In this document: one piece after another, positions 8,467-17,173 of the stretch | Layout: each line of letters begins with the position of its first letter | Numbering within the stretch: the stretch's first letter is position 1 | Assembly (NCBI RefSeq): GCF_042646205.1 | Contig: NZ_JBHRTF010000004.1 | Coordinates: 620,001-684,000 of the forward strand | Reading direction: 5' to 3' | Origin: Cellvibrio fontiphilus_A | GTDB taxonomy: Bacteria > Pseudomonadota > Gammaproteobacteria > Pseudomonadales > Cellvibrionaceae | DNA length: 64,000 nucleotides | Notes under the pieces: generated by a model | Told to the model about the DNA's origin: nothing | The model's database searches: none | What the model saw: only the letters and a program-made list of their open reading frames with translations | Made by a program: the position numbers and the translations under genes

Positions 8467-9435
8467 GTGAGCGAATTATTAAAACCCCTAATCCCCCAGC
8501 GCGCCGACCCGTTTATTTATAAACACACCGACGGCTATTATTATTTCACTGCGTCAGTGCCAGCTTACGACCGCATTGAATTGCGCCGTGCCAAAACTAT
8601 TGCTGAATTGGCGACAGCACCCACGGTAGATGCCTGGCACAAACCCGCAACCGGCCCTTACAGCGAATTGCTGTGGGCACCGGAAATTCATTTCAACAAA
8701 GACCCGGAATCGGGTGAGTCGGCTTGGTACGTGTATTTTGCTGCAGCACCGAGCCGCGACATTAAATTCGATTTGTTCCAGCACCGCATGTATTGCGTGC
8801 GCAATAAAAACGCCAACCCGCTTGAAGGCGAGTGGGAATTTATGGGCCAAATCGACAGCGGTATAGATACCTTCTGTTTGGATGCCACCACTTTTACCCA
8901 CAAGGGCGTGCTCTATTATTTGTGGGCGCAAAAAGATGTAAACATTCGCGGCAATTCCAATTTGTATATCGCCCCCATGAAAACGCCTTGGCAGTTAGCG
9001 GGTGAGCCAGTGTTATTAAGCAAACCGGAATTCGAATGGGAAATTCGCGGCTTTTGGGTAAACGAAGGGCCATCGGTATTAAAACGCAATGGCAAAATTT
9101 TTATCAGCTACTCCGCCAGCGCTACCGATGAAAACTACGCGATGGGTTTATTGTGGGCCGATGAAAATGCCGATTTATTAAACCCGGCCTCGTGGGAAAA
9201 ATCCAAAGAGCCAGTGCTCTGCTCGGATATCCCCAATAAAATTTTTGGCCCCGGTCACAACAGCTTCACCTACGGCGAAGACGGCGATACCGTTATGCTG
9301 GTATACCACGCGCGCACCTACACCGAGATCGAAGGCGACCCATTGTGGAACCCGGATCGCCACACCTTTGTAAAACCTCTCAAGTGGGACGATAAAGGTA
9401 TGCCGGTATTTGGTAAGCCATCGATGATTGATTGA
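8467..9435 (+). CDS. Cytoplasmic GH43 exo-alpha-L-arabinofuranosidase, subfamily 26-like
   Basis: 322 residues, start GTG 8467 with GGAGA upstream. There is no signal peptide or lipobox, so it is predicted cytoplasmic, unlike the other GH43 enzymes here. The DGYYYFTASVPAYDRIELRR stretch resembles exo-1,5-alpha-L-arabinofuranosidases of subfamily 26; that assignment is from memory. Catalytic residues: base D14 (RADPFIY), modulator D139 (CLDATTF) and acid E200 (NEGPSVL). It lies 41 bp after the GPH symporter, which suggests import then intracellular hydrolysis of arabino-oligosaccharides. A strong terminator closes the block. The lipoprotein at 51895-53049 is a secreted relative. Confidence 0.87.
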   Translation: MSELLKPLIPQRADPFIYKHTDGYYYFTASVPAYDRIELRRAKTIAELATAPTVDAWHKPATGPYSELLWAPEIHFNKDPESGESAWYVYFAAAPSRDIKFDLFQHRMYCVRNKNANPLEGEWEFMGQIDSGIDTFCLDATTFTHKGVLYYLWAQKDVNIRGNSNLYIAPMKTPWQLAGEPVLLSKPEFEWEIRGFWVNEGPSVLKRNGKIFISYSASATDENYAMGLLWADENADLLNPASWEKSKEPVLCSDIPNKIFGPGHNSFTYGEDGDTVMLVYHARTYTEIEGDPLWNPDRHTFVKPLKWDDKGMPVFGKPSMID

Positions 9436-9458
9436 TCTGCGAATTGACTAAGCCGTTT

Positions 9459-9493
9459 AAAAAGCCTCAGGGTTTCCCCCTGAGGCTTTTTTA
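9459..9493 (+). terminator. Rho-independent terminator ending the ara block
   Basis: AAAGCCTCAGGG stem with a short pyrimidine loop, its complement and a T6 run. Confidence 0.9.
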
Positions 9494-9727
9494 TTTGGGC
9501 AGAAATCCGGCTTCTAGTGAGTGTCATTTTGGCTACACAAGTAAATAGCCAACATCTTGACGAAAATTCTCTTTTTATTCCAAAAATATAATTTTTCGGT
9601 TTAATAATGCCTATTTATTATAAAAATGGAATAAAAAAGCGTGATTTTTGATTTTACTCTGCTAACCTAGCGCCCGGTTTTGTGACCTGAGTCTCACTCT
9701 TATCTGGCCTATCGCTGAGGAAAATGT

Positions 9728-10024
9728 ATGAAGTCGTTGGTAATTGTTTTGGGTTCTGTGGTGTTTTCTCTGGCCTCGTCTGTGGCCCTGGCTTGTAGCA
9801 AGCCGGCTAATAAACCCGAAATTCCCGATGCTGCCACCGTGGTCACCGCACAAATGGTTAAAGCTAACAACGATGTAAAAGCCTACGTACAGGGCATGCA
9901 GGATTACCTGGGTTGTGCTGGTTTGGCGCGCAATGAAGAGAAGAAAGAATTGGATGATTTGAAAAAATTCGCGGACGATTTCAATAAGGTGATCCGCGAA
10001 TTTAAAGCGAAATCTGCTGGTTAA
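9728..10024 (+). CDS. Small secreted two-cysteine protein, unknown family, copy 1
   Basis: 98 residues. I do not recognise the family. A signal peptide ends ...SSVALA before a mature N-terminal cysteine (CSKPANKPEIPDAATV). ALA-C fits signal peptidase I better than a lipobox. A second conserved cysteine lies in YLGCAGL, so a disulfide is plausible. The mature chain is charged and probably helical, with VKANNDVKAYVQGMQDYLG and EKKELDDLKKFADDF as conserved blocks. CTGAGG lies upstream of ATG 9728. A clear paralogue at 18741-19028 follows the chemoreceptor. The gene stands alone between two terminators. Function unknown. Confidence 0.8.
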   Translation: MKSLVIVLGSVVFSLASSVALACSKPANKPEIPDAATVVTAQMVKANNDVKAYVQGMQDYLGCAGLARNEEKKELDDLKKFADDFNKVIREFKAKSAG

Positions 10025-10063
10025 GTTGTCGGCTAAGTAAAGCACGCGCTAATCGCTTTCAAC

Positions 10064-10096
10064 AAAAAGGCCGCTGGAGACAGCGGCCTTTTTTAT
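10064..10096. terminator. Bidirectional terminator between convergent genes
   Basis: AAAGGCCGCTG-GAGA-CAGCGGCCTTT with A and T tracts on both sides. It serves the small secreted protein on the plus strand and the TonB receptor on the minus strand. Confidence 0.9.
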
Positions 10097-10118
10097 TACA
10101 GTAAAATCACGCAGTGAT

Positions 10119-12896
10119 TTAGAAAGAGTAACGAACACCCAATGCATAAGTGCGGGCGAAAATAGATGCGCCGTTGTTATACAAATAATCGTCGGTGTAA
10201 TAACCCTTAAAAATTTCATCGGTGATGTTAGTGGCATCAAAGGTGACTACCATGTTGTCGGTCACGTCGTAGCTGAGCTGGAAATCCATGCTCGCTTCAG
10301 ACGCCGCCCAGACTTCGCCTGGCATTGAACAGCAACCGTTGTAGCCGGTTTTGAAGTCTTCACGCCATACGTAAGACAAGCGTGCATCAAAACGTTCTTT
10401 TTCATAGGCCAGCACGACACTGTAAGAGGTGTCAGACACACCGTACATTTCAGTGGTCACGCGGTCGATGATGTTGTTGTCTTCATCAAAGACCGGGTCG
10501 TAAGTTTCGCCATCCAACCAGGTCATGCTGGCTTGCACACCAAAGCCATCCAGCAGGTTGGGCAGGTTGTCGGGGAAGTAAACCAAGCCGAGCTCCACAC
10601 CGTTTAACTGACCGTTGGAGGTGTTGGAAGGCAGGGTGAGCCGGTATTTACCATTCAGGTCGGGGTTGGCATTACCGGTTACTTCAATATTGGTAACGGA
10701 TGTCGCCACAAAACCTTCCACATCGCGGCGGAAAAGCACGGTGTAAAGGGAGCTGGACTCGGCAAAGTAATATTCGAGTGACCAGTCGTAGTTAACCGAC
10801 TCTGCCGGTTTCAAGTTGGGGTTGCCGCCGCTTGCGGTACCAAACTCCAAACCAGTGGTAGTTGGGCGATAGGTACGCGCCGGGTTGAGATCACCGTAAC
10901 CTGGGCGACGAATGGTTTCGCCATAGGTGAAGCGGGTAATCAAGTCATCGGCCAACTCGTAACGGATAACCAGGTTTTTCAGTGCACGGTTTTCGCTGGT
11001 TTCAGCTTCAATCGGCATCCAGTCTTCGCCATCGCCGTCAGCGTCTTCAAAGAAGTTCATGGTGGCGTCGAGTTTTACGAAGCGCACACCGATTTGACCG
11101 TCGAGAGGTCTATCCAAGACTGAGAACTCATAATCGGCCTGGATATAAGCGGAAGCAGTTTTTTCGTTGATATCAAAAATACTACCGGGCAAGTAATCCG
11201 AGCCACCGGCCTGGAAGCCGTAAAGCGCACGGATTTCATCAGAGTTTTCCAGCAAGTAGTTGCCGTCCGCCGCGAGCCATTGGCTGGGCACGTAAGCTCG
11301 ACCTTCAAAAAAGCCGGATTTACTGATGTTCACCAAACCGGGAAGCAGGGTTAAGTCACAGCCGGTTTCAGATTTACAACCGCCGTTTTGATCTTTGTAT
11401 TTGGATTTTGCGCCGCGGTCGTCATAACGCAAACCAGCGCTCACTTGTTTGATCGGACCCCAATCGGCATCGTAGTCGGCATCAATATTAAATGTGGTCG
11501 CTTCACCGTTATCGGTTGGGCCATTGTCGTAGGCGGTGCTCATGCTCCATTCGGCCGGATTGGTCAGATCGCTCTCATCAATGTTCGGCGTATTTTCATC
11601 GTCGAGGAACGCGACTAAGGGCAGGCCATTGTCGTAGTTGAAATCCACTACTAAACGATCGCGTACCGAGTCAGTGCGCATTGCAAAAAAGCGACCTTCG
11701 TAATCACTTTTCTGATGGACGATTTCGGATTCCAATTTCAATCGGTCACTCAGTTCCCACTTGCCACCCAAGGCATAAACCCAACTGTCGGTATGGCCGC
11801 TTGAGCCGTCACCCGAGGTGAACATATTGGCATTGTTTACAAAGTTGGTTTTCACCACATTGGTGCCGGGGTAAAACTCAGGGTTGCGGAAATGGCTTGC
11901 GCCATTGGTATTGATAAATACCAGAGAGTTGAACGCCTGATTGCGATAACCGTTGTAGAAAGTTTCAAATAAATATTCAGAGGTGTCATTGGGCGCATAC
12001 TGCAAGGAGATATTTGCTGCAGGGCGCTCGCGATGACCAGTGAAATCGGTAAAACCCATAGCGTCGCGCAGCAACACGTATTCAGTAGGTACACCGTTTA
12101 CGTTCAGGGTAGAGCCGGGTGCCGAGGATAAACCTTCTGCTGTACCTGTTTCAAAACCACCTTCGCTACTGCGAATAACACCAAAGGTTTCCGCGTTGTA
12201 AGGGTCGAGTGAGCCGATCCAGATGTTCTCGTCGCGGTAGTTACTTTCGGCGTAGGACAGGTTAATCAAGGCACCGAATTCACCTGCACTGGTTTCCCAG
12301 CGGTCGCTGGCCAACATACTCACACTTGGGTCAGTTTTTTCGCTGGTGCTGCTGTATATGCCGCGTGCTGCCATCACCACTTTGCTGCCATCGAAATTAA
12401 ATGGGCGATGGGTTTTGATGTCGATGTTACCGGCAATGCCGCCTTCGATTTGATCGGCTGAGCGGGTTTTAAATACATCAACGCGATTGAGCAGGCTTGC
12501 CGGGATATCAGCCAGCGCTACTTCGCGACGGGTAGAGGTAAAAATCTGGCGACCATTGACGGTGGTTGATACGTCGCCCAAACCACGGATGGTTACGCCA
12601 TCCACTTCGCCACCGCCGCGGCCAGTAACCTGCACACCGGTTACGCGCTGCAGCGCTTCTACTACGTTGTTGTCGGGGAATTTGCCGATATCTTCCGCCA
12701 CAATCGCATCGACGATTTGAATCTCGTTGCGTTTGATATCAAGTGCTTTGGTTAAGCTGCCACGAATACCGGTAACAACAACTTCTTCCAAATCTTCATT
12801 GTTTTCGGCAGGTGCGTTGTCTTGTGCATAGAGCGGCTGGCTGGCCAGTGCTACGACTAAAGTGATGGCGCTACTGAGTGCAGAACGCTGGAACAT
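10119..12896 (-). CDS. TonB-dependent outer-membrane receptor, carbohydrate type
   Basis: 925 residues. A signal peptide ending ...SQPLYA precedes a TonB-box-like EEVVVTGIRGSL. The plug domain follows at about 50-165 (IGKFPDNNVVEALQRVTGVQV, GVTIRGLGD), then a long beta-barrel ending in ALGVRYSF with terminal Phe. The style matches the Xanthomonas/Caulobacter family that imports oligosaccharides energised by TonB-ExbBD. GAGGT lies 7 bp before the start. An operator lies at 13050-13066, and it is divergent from the GH43-LamG lipoprotein. It is a close relative of the receptor at 21269. The ligand is probably an arabino-oligosaccharide by context. Confidence 0.93.
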   Translation of the reverse strand: MFQRSALSSAITLVVALASQPLYAQDNAPAENNEDLEEVVVTGIRGSLTKALDIKRNEIQIVDAIVAEDIGKFPDNNVVEALQRVTGVQVTGRGGGEVDGVTIRGLGDVSTTVNGRQIFTSTRREVALADIPASLLNRVDVFKTRSADQIEGGIAGNIDIKTHRPFNFDGSKVVMAARGIYSSTSEKTDPSVSMLASDRWETSAGEFGALINLSYAESNYRDENIWIGSLDPYNAETFGVIRSSEGGFETGTAEGLSSAPGSTLNVNGVPTEYVLLRDAMGFTDFTGHRERPAANISLQYAPNDTSEYLFETFYNGYRNQAFNSLVFINTNGASHFRNPEFYPGTNVVKTNFVNNANMFTSGDGSSGHTDSWVYALGGKWELSDRLKLESEIVHQKSDYEGRFFAMRTDSVRDRLVVDFNYDNGLPLVAFLDDENTPNIDESDLTNPAEWSMSTAYDNGPTDNGEATTFNIDADYDADWGPIKQVSAGLRYDDRGAKSKYKDQNGGCKSETGCDLTLLPGLVNISKSGFFEGRAYVPSQWLAADGNYLLENSDEIRALYGFQAGGSDYLPGSIFDINEKTASAYIQADYEFSVLDRPLDGQIGVRFVKLDATMNFFEDADGDGEDWMPIEAETSENRALKNLVIRYELADDLITRFTYGETIRRPGYGDLNPARTYRPTTTGLEFGTASGGNPNLKPAESVNYDWSLEYYFAESSSLYTVLFRRDVEGFVATSVTNIEVTGNANPDLNGKYRLTLPSNTSNGQLNGVELGLVYFPDNLPNLLDGFGVQASMTWLDGETYDPVFDEDNNIIDRVTTEMYGVSDTSYSVVLAYEKERFDARLSYVWREDFKTGYNGCCSMPGEVWAASEASMDFQLSYDVTDNMVVTFDATNITDEIFKGYYTDDYLYNNGASIFARTYALGVRYSF

Positions 12897-13049
12897 GGGG
12901 TGACCTCACGTGTAGTTGATATTGCGGCCCCGCTGGTTAAACGCCCGACATTGCTGCAAAGCCAAGATCCGGGGTATTGCCAACCCAACTTGTGCGTGGC
13001 CACAAGCAGGCAGACGAAGCCTAGTTATATTTATCTTTCAAATATAATA

Positions 13050-13066
13050 CTATTGTATGACTATTT
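13050..13066. promoter_or_regulatory. Putative arabinose operator for the TonB receptor
   Basis: CTATTGT-ATG-ACTATTT on the plus strand; read on the minus strand it is AAATAGT-CAT-ACAATAG. It lies about 155 bp upstream of the leftward TonB gene. Confidence 0.5.
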
Positions 13067-13139
13067 TTGTGTCAACGGGTGAAATTGCTTTCATAGGTGT
13101 TTACTCAATCGATTCTTTGTGACACCATAATTGTTAGTA

Positions 13140-13156
13140 TTATTGTATGACTAATG
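13140..13156. promoter_or_regulatory. Putative arabinose operator for the GH43-LamG gene
   Basis: TTATTGT-ATG-ACTAATG, 74 bp before the GH43 start. With the site at 13050 it gives one operator per direction in this divergent region. Confidence 0.5.
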
Positions 13157-13229
13157 ATGTGGCTCATCAGTTCTTACCTAATATCTGCCCTAGCTAATAA
13201 GCAATAACTACATAGTGAGAGGTTACACA

Positions 13230-16200
13230 ATGAAACTGCATAAACTCGCGCTGCTCATGACCAGCGCTATGTTGGTCGCTGCCTGCGGAGGTGGCTCTGG
13301 TAATAAAGGTAGTGAGATTCCCGAGAATGTCATCCCGGAAAACGTAAATCATCCCGATCCAACGGCGAATGCCAGTGCGATTGCCTATAACGATATGGCC
13401 GTGCATGACCCTTCGGTAGTGAAGGCGGCCGACGGCACCTACTACGTATTTGGTTCCCATCTGGCAGCTGCCAAATCCACCGATTTGATGACCTGGACCC
13501 GCGTCGCCGATGGTGTGGATAACCAAAACCCCCTGTTCAACACCTACGCTTCCCAAGCGGCCGAGGGCATCGCCTGGTCAGATGGTTATGTAGGTTCCTG
13601 GGCGGCGGATGTGATTCAAGCCCCTAATGGCAAATACTGGTTCTATTACAACCACTGCGCCCAGGCGGAAGCTAACAATGGCGAGTGTTGGAACCGTTCT
13701 TACCTGGGCTTGGCGGAAGCCGACTCGGTCGAAGGTCCTTACGTCAACAAGGGGGTATTCCTGCGCAGCGGCTATCGCAACGCCGGTGAATTTACCCAGT
13801 TCCCCTTGGATAATGGCCAAACCAAGTGGGACGGCGCTGTTGACCCCAACGTAATCGACCCAGCTGCCTTTTATGACAAAAACAATGAATTGTGGATGGT
13901 GTACGGCTCTTACTCGGGCGGTATTTTCATCCTGAAAATGGATAAAACCACAGGCAAGCCTGTCGCTGGCCAAGGTTATGGCAAGCAGTTAGCAGGTGGT
14001 GGCTTTGCGGCGATTGAAGGTTCCTTCATCGTCTATAACCCCGATGCTGACTACTACTACATGTTCACCTCCATTGGTGGTTTTAATGCGGCGGGCGGCT
14101 ACAACATCCGCGTTTCCCGCTCCAAAAACCCCGACGGCCCTTATTTGGATGCTGCCGGCAATGACATGCTACTCGCCAAAAACACCACTGAAACGCTCAG
14201 CAAGTACGGCGTCAAGTTGATGGGCGGTTTCAACTTTGTATCGGAAGTGGGTGATGTGGGTGATTCCTGGGGCTATCTGGCACCAGGTCATAACTCCGCT
14301 TACTACGATGCAGCCACTAAAAAGACACTCTTGTTCACCCATACCCGTTTCCCCAATCGCGGCGAGCAGCACTCGGTGCGTGTACACGAAATGTGGGTAA
14401 ATAAAGATGGCTGGCTGGTGGCTTCGCCGCAACGCTATGCGCCTATCACTGGTACCAACATTGTGGACGCCAACGATTTGGTCGGCGATTACCGCTTTAT
14501 CAACCACGGTTTGGATACCAACTCAGTTGGTCATGATTCTGTTTATATTCGCCTGAACTCAGACCGCACTATTACCGGTGAAGTGAGTGGTTACTATCGC
14601 CTGTCTGATACCGACAATAAGCGCATCACGCTGGTATTGGGAAGCGATACCTATGAGGGCGTGATGGCATGGCAGTGGGATGATGCAGTTAAAAAGCTGG
14701 TGCCAACCTTCTCTGCAGTCTCGTCTAAAGGTGTGTCTGTGTGGGGTTCGCAGCTTGGCGCGCGCACGACCACTGAAAGCCTGGCGGCGATTGCTGACGC
14801 CCTGACTATGCCAGCCGAGTACGTCGATCCGACCATGACTTTGCCATTGCGTGGAACCCGCGCTGCCAAAATCACCTGGACCTCTAGCAACCCGTCCATT
14901 ATCAATATCAAGCGCGACAAAAAGACGGGTGAGTTGACTGGTATGGCAAAAGTGAATCGCCCCAGTGCGACTGCTGGTGACCAAAACGTCACCCTCACAG
15001 CCACTATCACGCTAAATGGCCAAACCCAAACCAAAACGATGGTGGTGAAGGTCATGGCGCTGCGTTTGGTGCCTGCCAATGCCCAGTTCAAGTTTGATGG
15101 TGACCTGACTGACTCAACCGGTACGTTTGCGGCGGCTAGCCCTACTGGTGACCGCATCTTTAACACCGGTGGAACAGCAGCTTATGCCCAGGGTGTGGAC
15201 GGACAGGCGATCAACCTGAACGGTACCTACGGTGTGCTGTTGCCTCAAGGTCTTATTTCCAACCATGAATACACAGTGTCTTTCTGGTTGAAGCCGAGTG
15301 TAATTACCGCGTTTAGCACTGCCTTTTTTGGTGCAGTAGACACCGAGCAATGGTTGAGCTTCCTGCCTCAAAGCTGGAATGGCGGCACTATGTTGTGGGG
15401 GCGTGTACCCCAGTGGTACGACGGTATCGCTGGGCTGCGCGTGCCCGAGGGTGAGTGGACCCACATGGTGTTCTCAGTTAACAAAGGCGAAGCGAGCATT
15501 TACATCAATGGTGTGAAAAAACATTCAGGCCAGAATTTTGGCGACCTGTTTACCGGTAAAAACGCGCTTTTTGCTCTGGGCGTGAACTATTGGGACTTGC
15601 CATTGAACGGTGTTATCGACGATCTCAAGGTCTACAACAAAGTGCTTACCCCGGAAGAGGTTGCGCTGATGGATCCGGGCAGCCGTCCTGCCGCCGAAGT
15701 ATTGGAGTTGGCTGCTGCGGAGCTGTCTCTTGGCGACTTGTCGGCGCTGAAAGACGATATCGACCTGCCGCTGGCTGGCCCATATACCACCGCAGTGGCC
15801 TGGACTTCCTCCAAACCTTCGGTAATCGACAACATTGGTACTGTGACCCAGCCAAGTGCGACAGAGCCGGATGCCACTGCAACCTTAACTGCCACTATCA
15901 GTTACGGCGGGATGAGTGTGACTAAAGCTTTTGATGTAGTTGTTAAGTCCAAGGCGCCACCAGTACCCTTTGCTGTCTTCTCCTTTGAAGATAACCTGAG
16001 TGAAGCCAATGGTGATCACGCCGAAGGTGTAGTAGTGGGTAATCGTGTCAACGTGGCTGGCGGTCAGGTGAGCTATGTGGAAGGCGCCAAAGGTAAAGCG
16101 TTGGTACTGGATGGTACTTCAGGCGTGCTTCTGCCCAACAATCTGATTAACGATCATTCCTACAGTATCTCTATTTGGCTGAACCTGACCGCAGGCACCC

Positions 16201-16592
16201 AGTACACACCTGCCTTCTTTGGTTGGGCGACTGACGCCAGCTGGATCAGTGTAGTGCCACGCGGCCCGGGTGATGCCCAGAACACTATGTTGTGGTCAGG
16301 TACTGCCTGGTATGACGGGACATTCAACACCAAGATTGCTACCGGCGTGTGGAGTCATCTGGTGATGGTGGTGGAAAATGGCAAGCTGACTACCTACATC
16401 AACGGTGTACAAACCAGCACTATGGCCGGCTTCCCGGATGTGTTTACCCCCGCTGGAGATACCCGTTTCGCGTTGGGCGTTAACTTGTGGGATGTCCCCT
16501 ATAACGGTCAGATTGATGAACTTAAGATCTATGACGATGTATTAACCGCTGATGATGTCACTATCATCCATGCTCAGGACAAGGCGCAATAA
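13230..16592 (+). CDS. Surface lipoprotein GH43 endo-arabinanase with two Ig-like/LamG repeats
   Basis: 1120 residues. ATG 13230 is chosen because GAGAGG lies 7 bp upstream and the chain begins with a lipoprotein signal whose lipobox VAAC gives C19. The GH43 domain (about 55-400) resembles Bacillus Abn2-type endo-1,5-alpha-L-arabinanases: base D60 (VHDPSVV), modulator D210 (VIDPAAF), acid E263 (IEGSFIV), and H354 (PGHNSAYYD), a likely metal ligand. A C-terminal beta-barrel (about 415-510) follows as in Abn2. Then come an Ig-like segment (515-610), LamG-like domain (618-815), second Ig-like segment (822-908) and second LamG-like domain (915-1120). The duplicated modules may bind carbohydrate. 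A paralogue with one repeat is at 44938-47304. Confidence 0.9.
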   Translation: MKLHKLALLMTSAMLVAACGGGSGNKGSEIPENVIPENVNHPDPTANASAIAYNDMAVHDPSVVKAADGTYYVFGSHLAAAKSTDLMTWTRVADGVDNQNPLFNTYASQAAEGIAWSDGYVGSWAADVIQAPNGKYWFYYNHCAQAEANNGECWNRSYLGLAEADSVEGPYVNKGVFLRSGYRNAGEFTQFPLDNGQTKWDGAVDPNVIDPAAFYDKNNELWMVYGSYSGGIFILKMDKTTGKPVAGQGYGKQLAGGGFAAIEGSFIVYNPDADYYYMFTSIGGFNAAGGYNIRVSRSKNPDGPYLDAAGNDMLLAKNTTETLSKYGVKLMGGFNFVSEVGDVGDSWGYLAPGHNSAYYDAATKKTLLFTHTRFPNRGEQHSVRVHEMWVNKDGWLVASPQRYAPITGTNIVDANDLVGDYRFINHGLDTNSVGHDSVYIRLNSDRTITGEVSGYYRLSDTDNKRITLVLGSDTYEGVMAWQWDDAVKKLVPTFSAVSSKGVSVWGSQLGARTTTESLAAIADALTMPAEYVDPTMTLPLRGTRAAKITWTSSNPSIINIKRDKKTGELTGMAKVNRPSATAGDQNVTLTATITLNGQTQTKTMVVKVMALRLVPANAQFKFDGDLTDSTGTFAAASPTGDRIFNTGGTAAYAQGVDGQAINLNGTYGVLLPQGLISNHEYTVSFWLKPSVITAFSTAFFGAVDTEQWLSFLPQSWNGGTMLWGRVPQWYDGIAGLRVPEGEWTHMVFSVNKGEASIYINGVKKHSGQNFGDLFTGKNALFALGVNYWDLPLNGVIDDLKVYNKVLTPEEVALMDPGSRPAAEVLELAAAELSLGDLSALKDDIDLPLAGPYTTAVAWTSSKPSVIDNIGTVTQPSATEPDATATLTATISYGGMSVTKAFDVVVKSKAPPVPFAVFSFEDNLSEANGDHAEGVVVGNRVNVAGGQVSYVEGAKGKALVLDGTSGVLLPNNLINDHSYSISIWLNLTAGTQYTPAFFGWATDASWISVVPRGPGDAQNTMLWSGTAWYDGTFNTKIATGVWSHLVMVVENGKLTTYINGVQTSTMAGFPDVFTPAGDTRFALGVNLWDVPYNGQIDELKIYDDVLTADDVTIIHAQDKAQ

Positions 16593-16632
16593 GCCCCAGC
16601 CAGAGCTAGCCCAAGCGTTAATTTGTCACTTA

Positions 16633-16666
16633 AAACAAAAAGGCACCTTCGGGTGTCTTTTTGTTT
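16633..16666 (+). terminator. Rho-independent terminator after GH43-LamG
   Basis: 15-bp stem AAACAAAAAGGCACC with a TTCG tetraloop; the partner arm ends in a T-rich tract. Confidence 0.9.
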
Positions 16667-16780
16667 ATGGGGAATTTGTCTGATTAATTTGCAGGGGGCG
16701 TACGTTATTGCCGGTTAAACACTGAGCGCAAAATCTGCGCAGAAAAAGCAAGAAAGGGCTGGACTACTATTAATATTTAT

Positions 16781-16797
16781 ATATAATAATACAAATA
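16781..16797. promoter_or_regulatory. Degenerate operator-like/AT-rich promoter element
   Basis: ATATAAT-AAT-ACAAATA, a weak match to the arabinose palindrome. It lies upstream of a short terminated segment (see 16800-16927). Confidence 0.25.
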
Positions 16798-16799
16798 GG

Positions 16800-16927
16800 G
16801 GCGTGAAAAGATTGGTTTGCGTCCCTGTGCTTATTGTGAGTCTTATCCCTTTGTCGTTGGATGGTGTTAGTAGTGTCTATAACACCGCTTGTTGCGCCGC
16901 TAGTACTTGTATTAGCGGCTTTTTTTT
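16800..16927 (+). ncRNA. Candidate small RNA between two terminators
   Basis: After an AT-rich promoter-like stretch there are two hairpins. The first is GGTGTTA paired with TAACACC (16863-16886). The second is GCCGCTA paired with TAGCGGC (16896-16919) and is followed by T8. The second looks like a genuine terminator, yet no convincing gene precedes it after the GH43 terminator at 16666. A short RNA of about 125 nt is the simplest reading. The 5' end is a guess and no known family is recognised. The rest of 16667-17173 shows only a TATACT-like -10 near 17090 for the chemoreceptor. Confidence 0.3.
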
Positions 16928-17173
16928 ATCCGTTAAAAGTTATTCGTCTATAACTACAGGGATGGAATTATCAGATAGGTTGGTTTTTTGTGATATTTAT
17001 GTCAAAAGGACAGTGTTTTTGGGGTTTTTATTGTTTTTTGGGATAAGAGGTTTTGTTTAAATATCAAATTGAGATATTGGCCTATACTTACATTTCGTGT
17101 TTTTGCTAGGGCGGAGACTGTTTGCTCTGGCTGGATCACAGCGACATAACAAAAATTATCTGGAGAGCCCGGT

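Noticed and set aside
16803..17060. 85-codon plus-strand open frame after GH43-LamG
   Set aside because: It crosses a terminator hairpin with T8, has no good ribosome binding site and low-complexity translation; a small RNA is a simpler reading.
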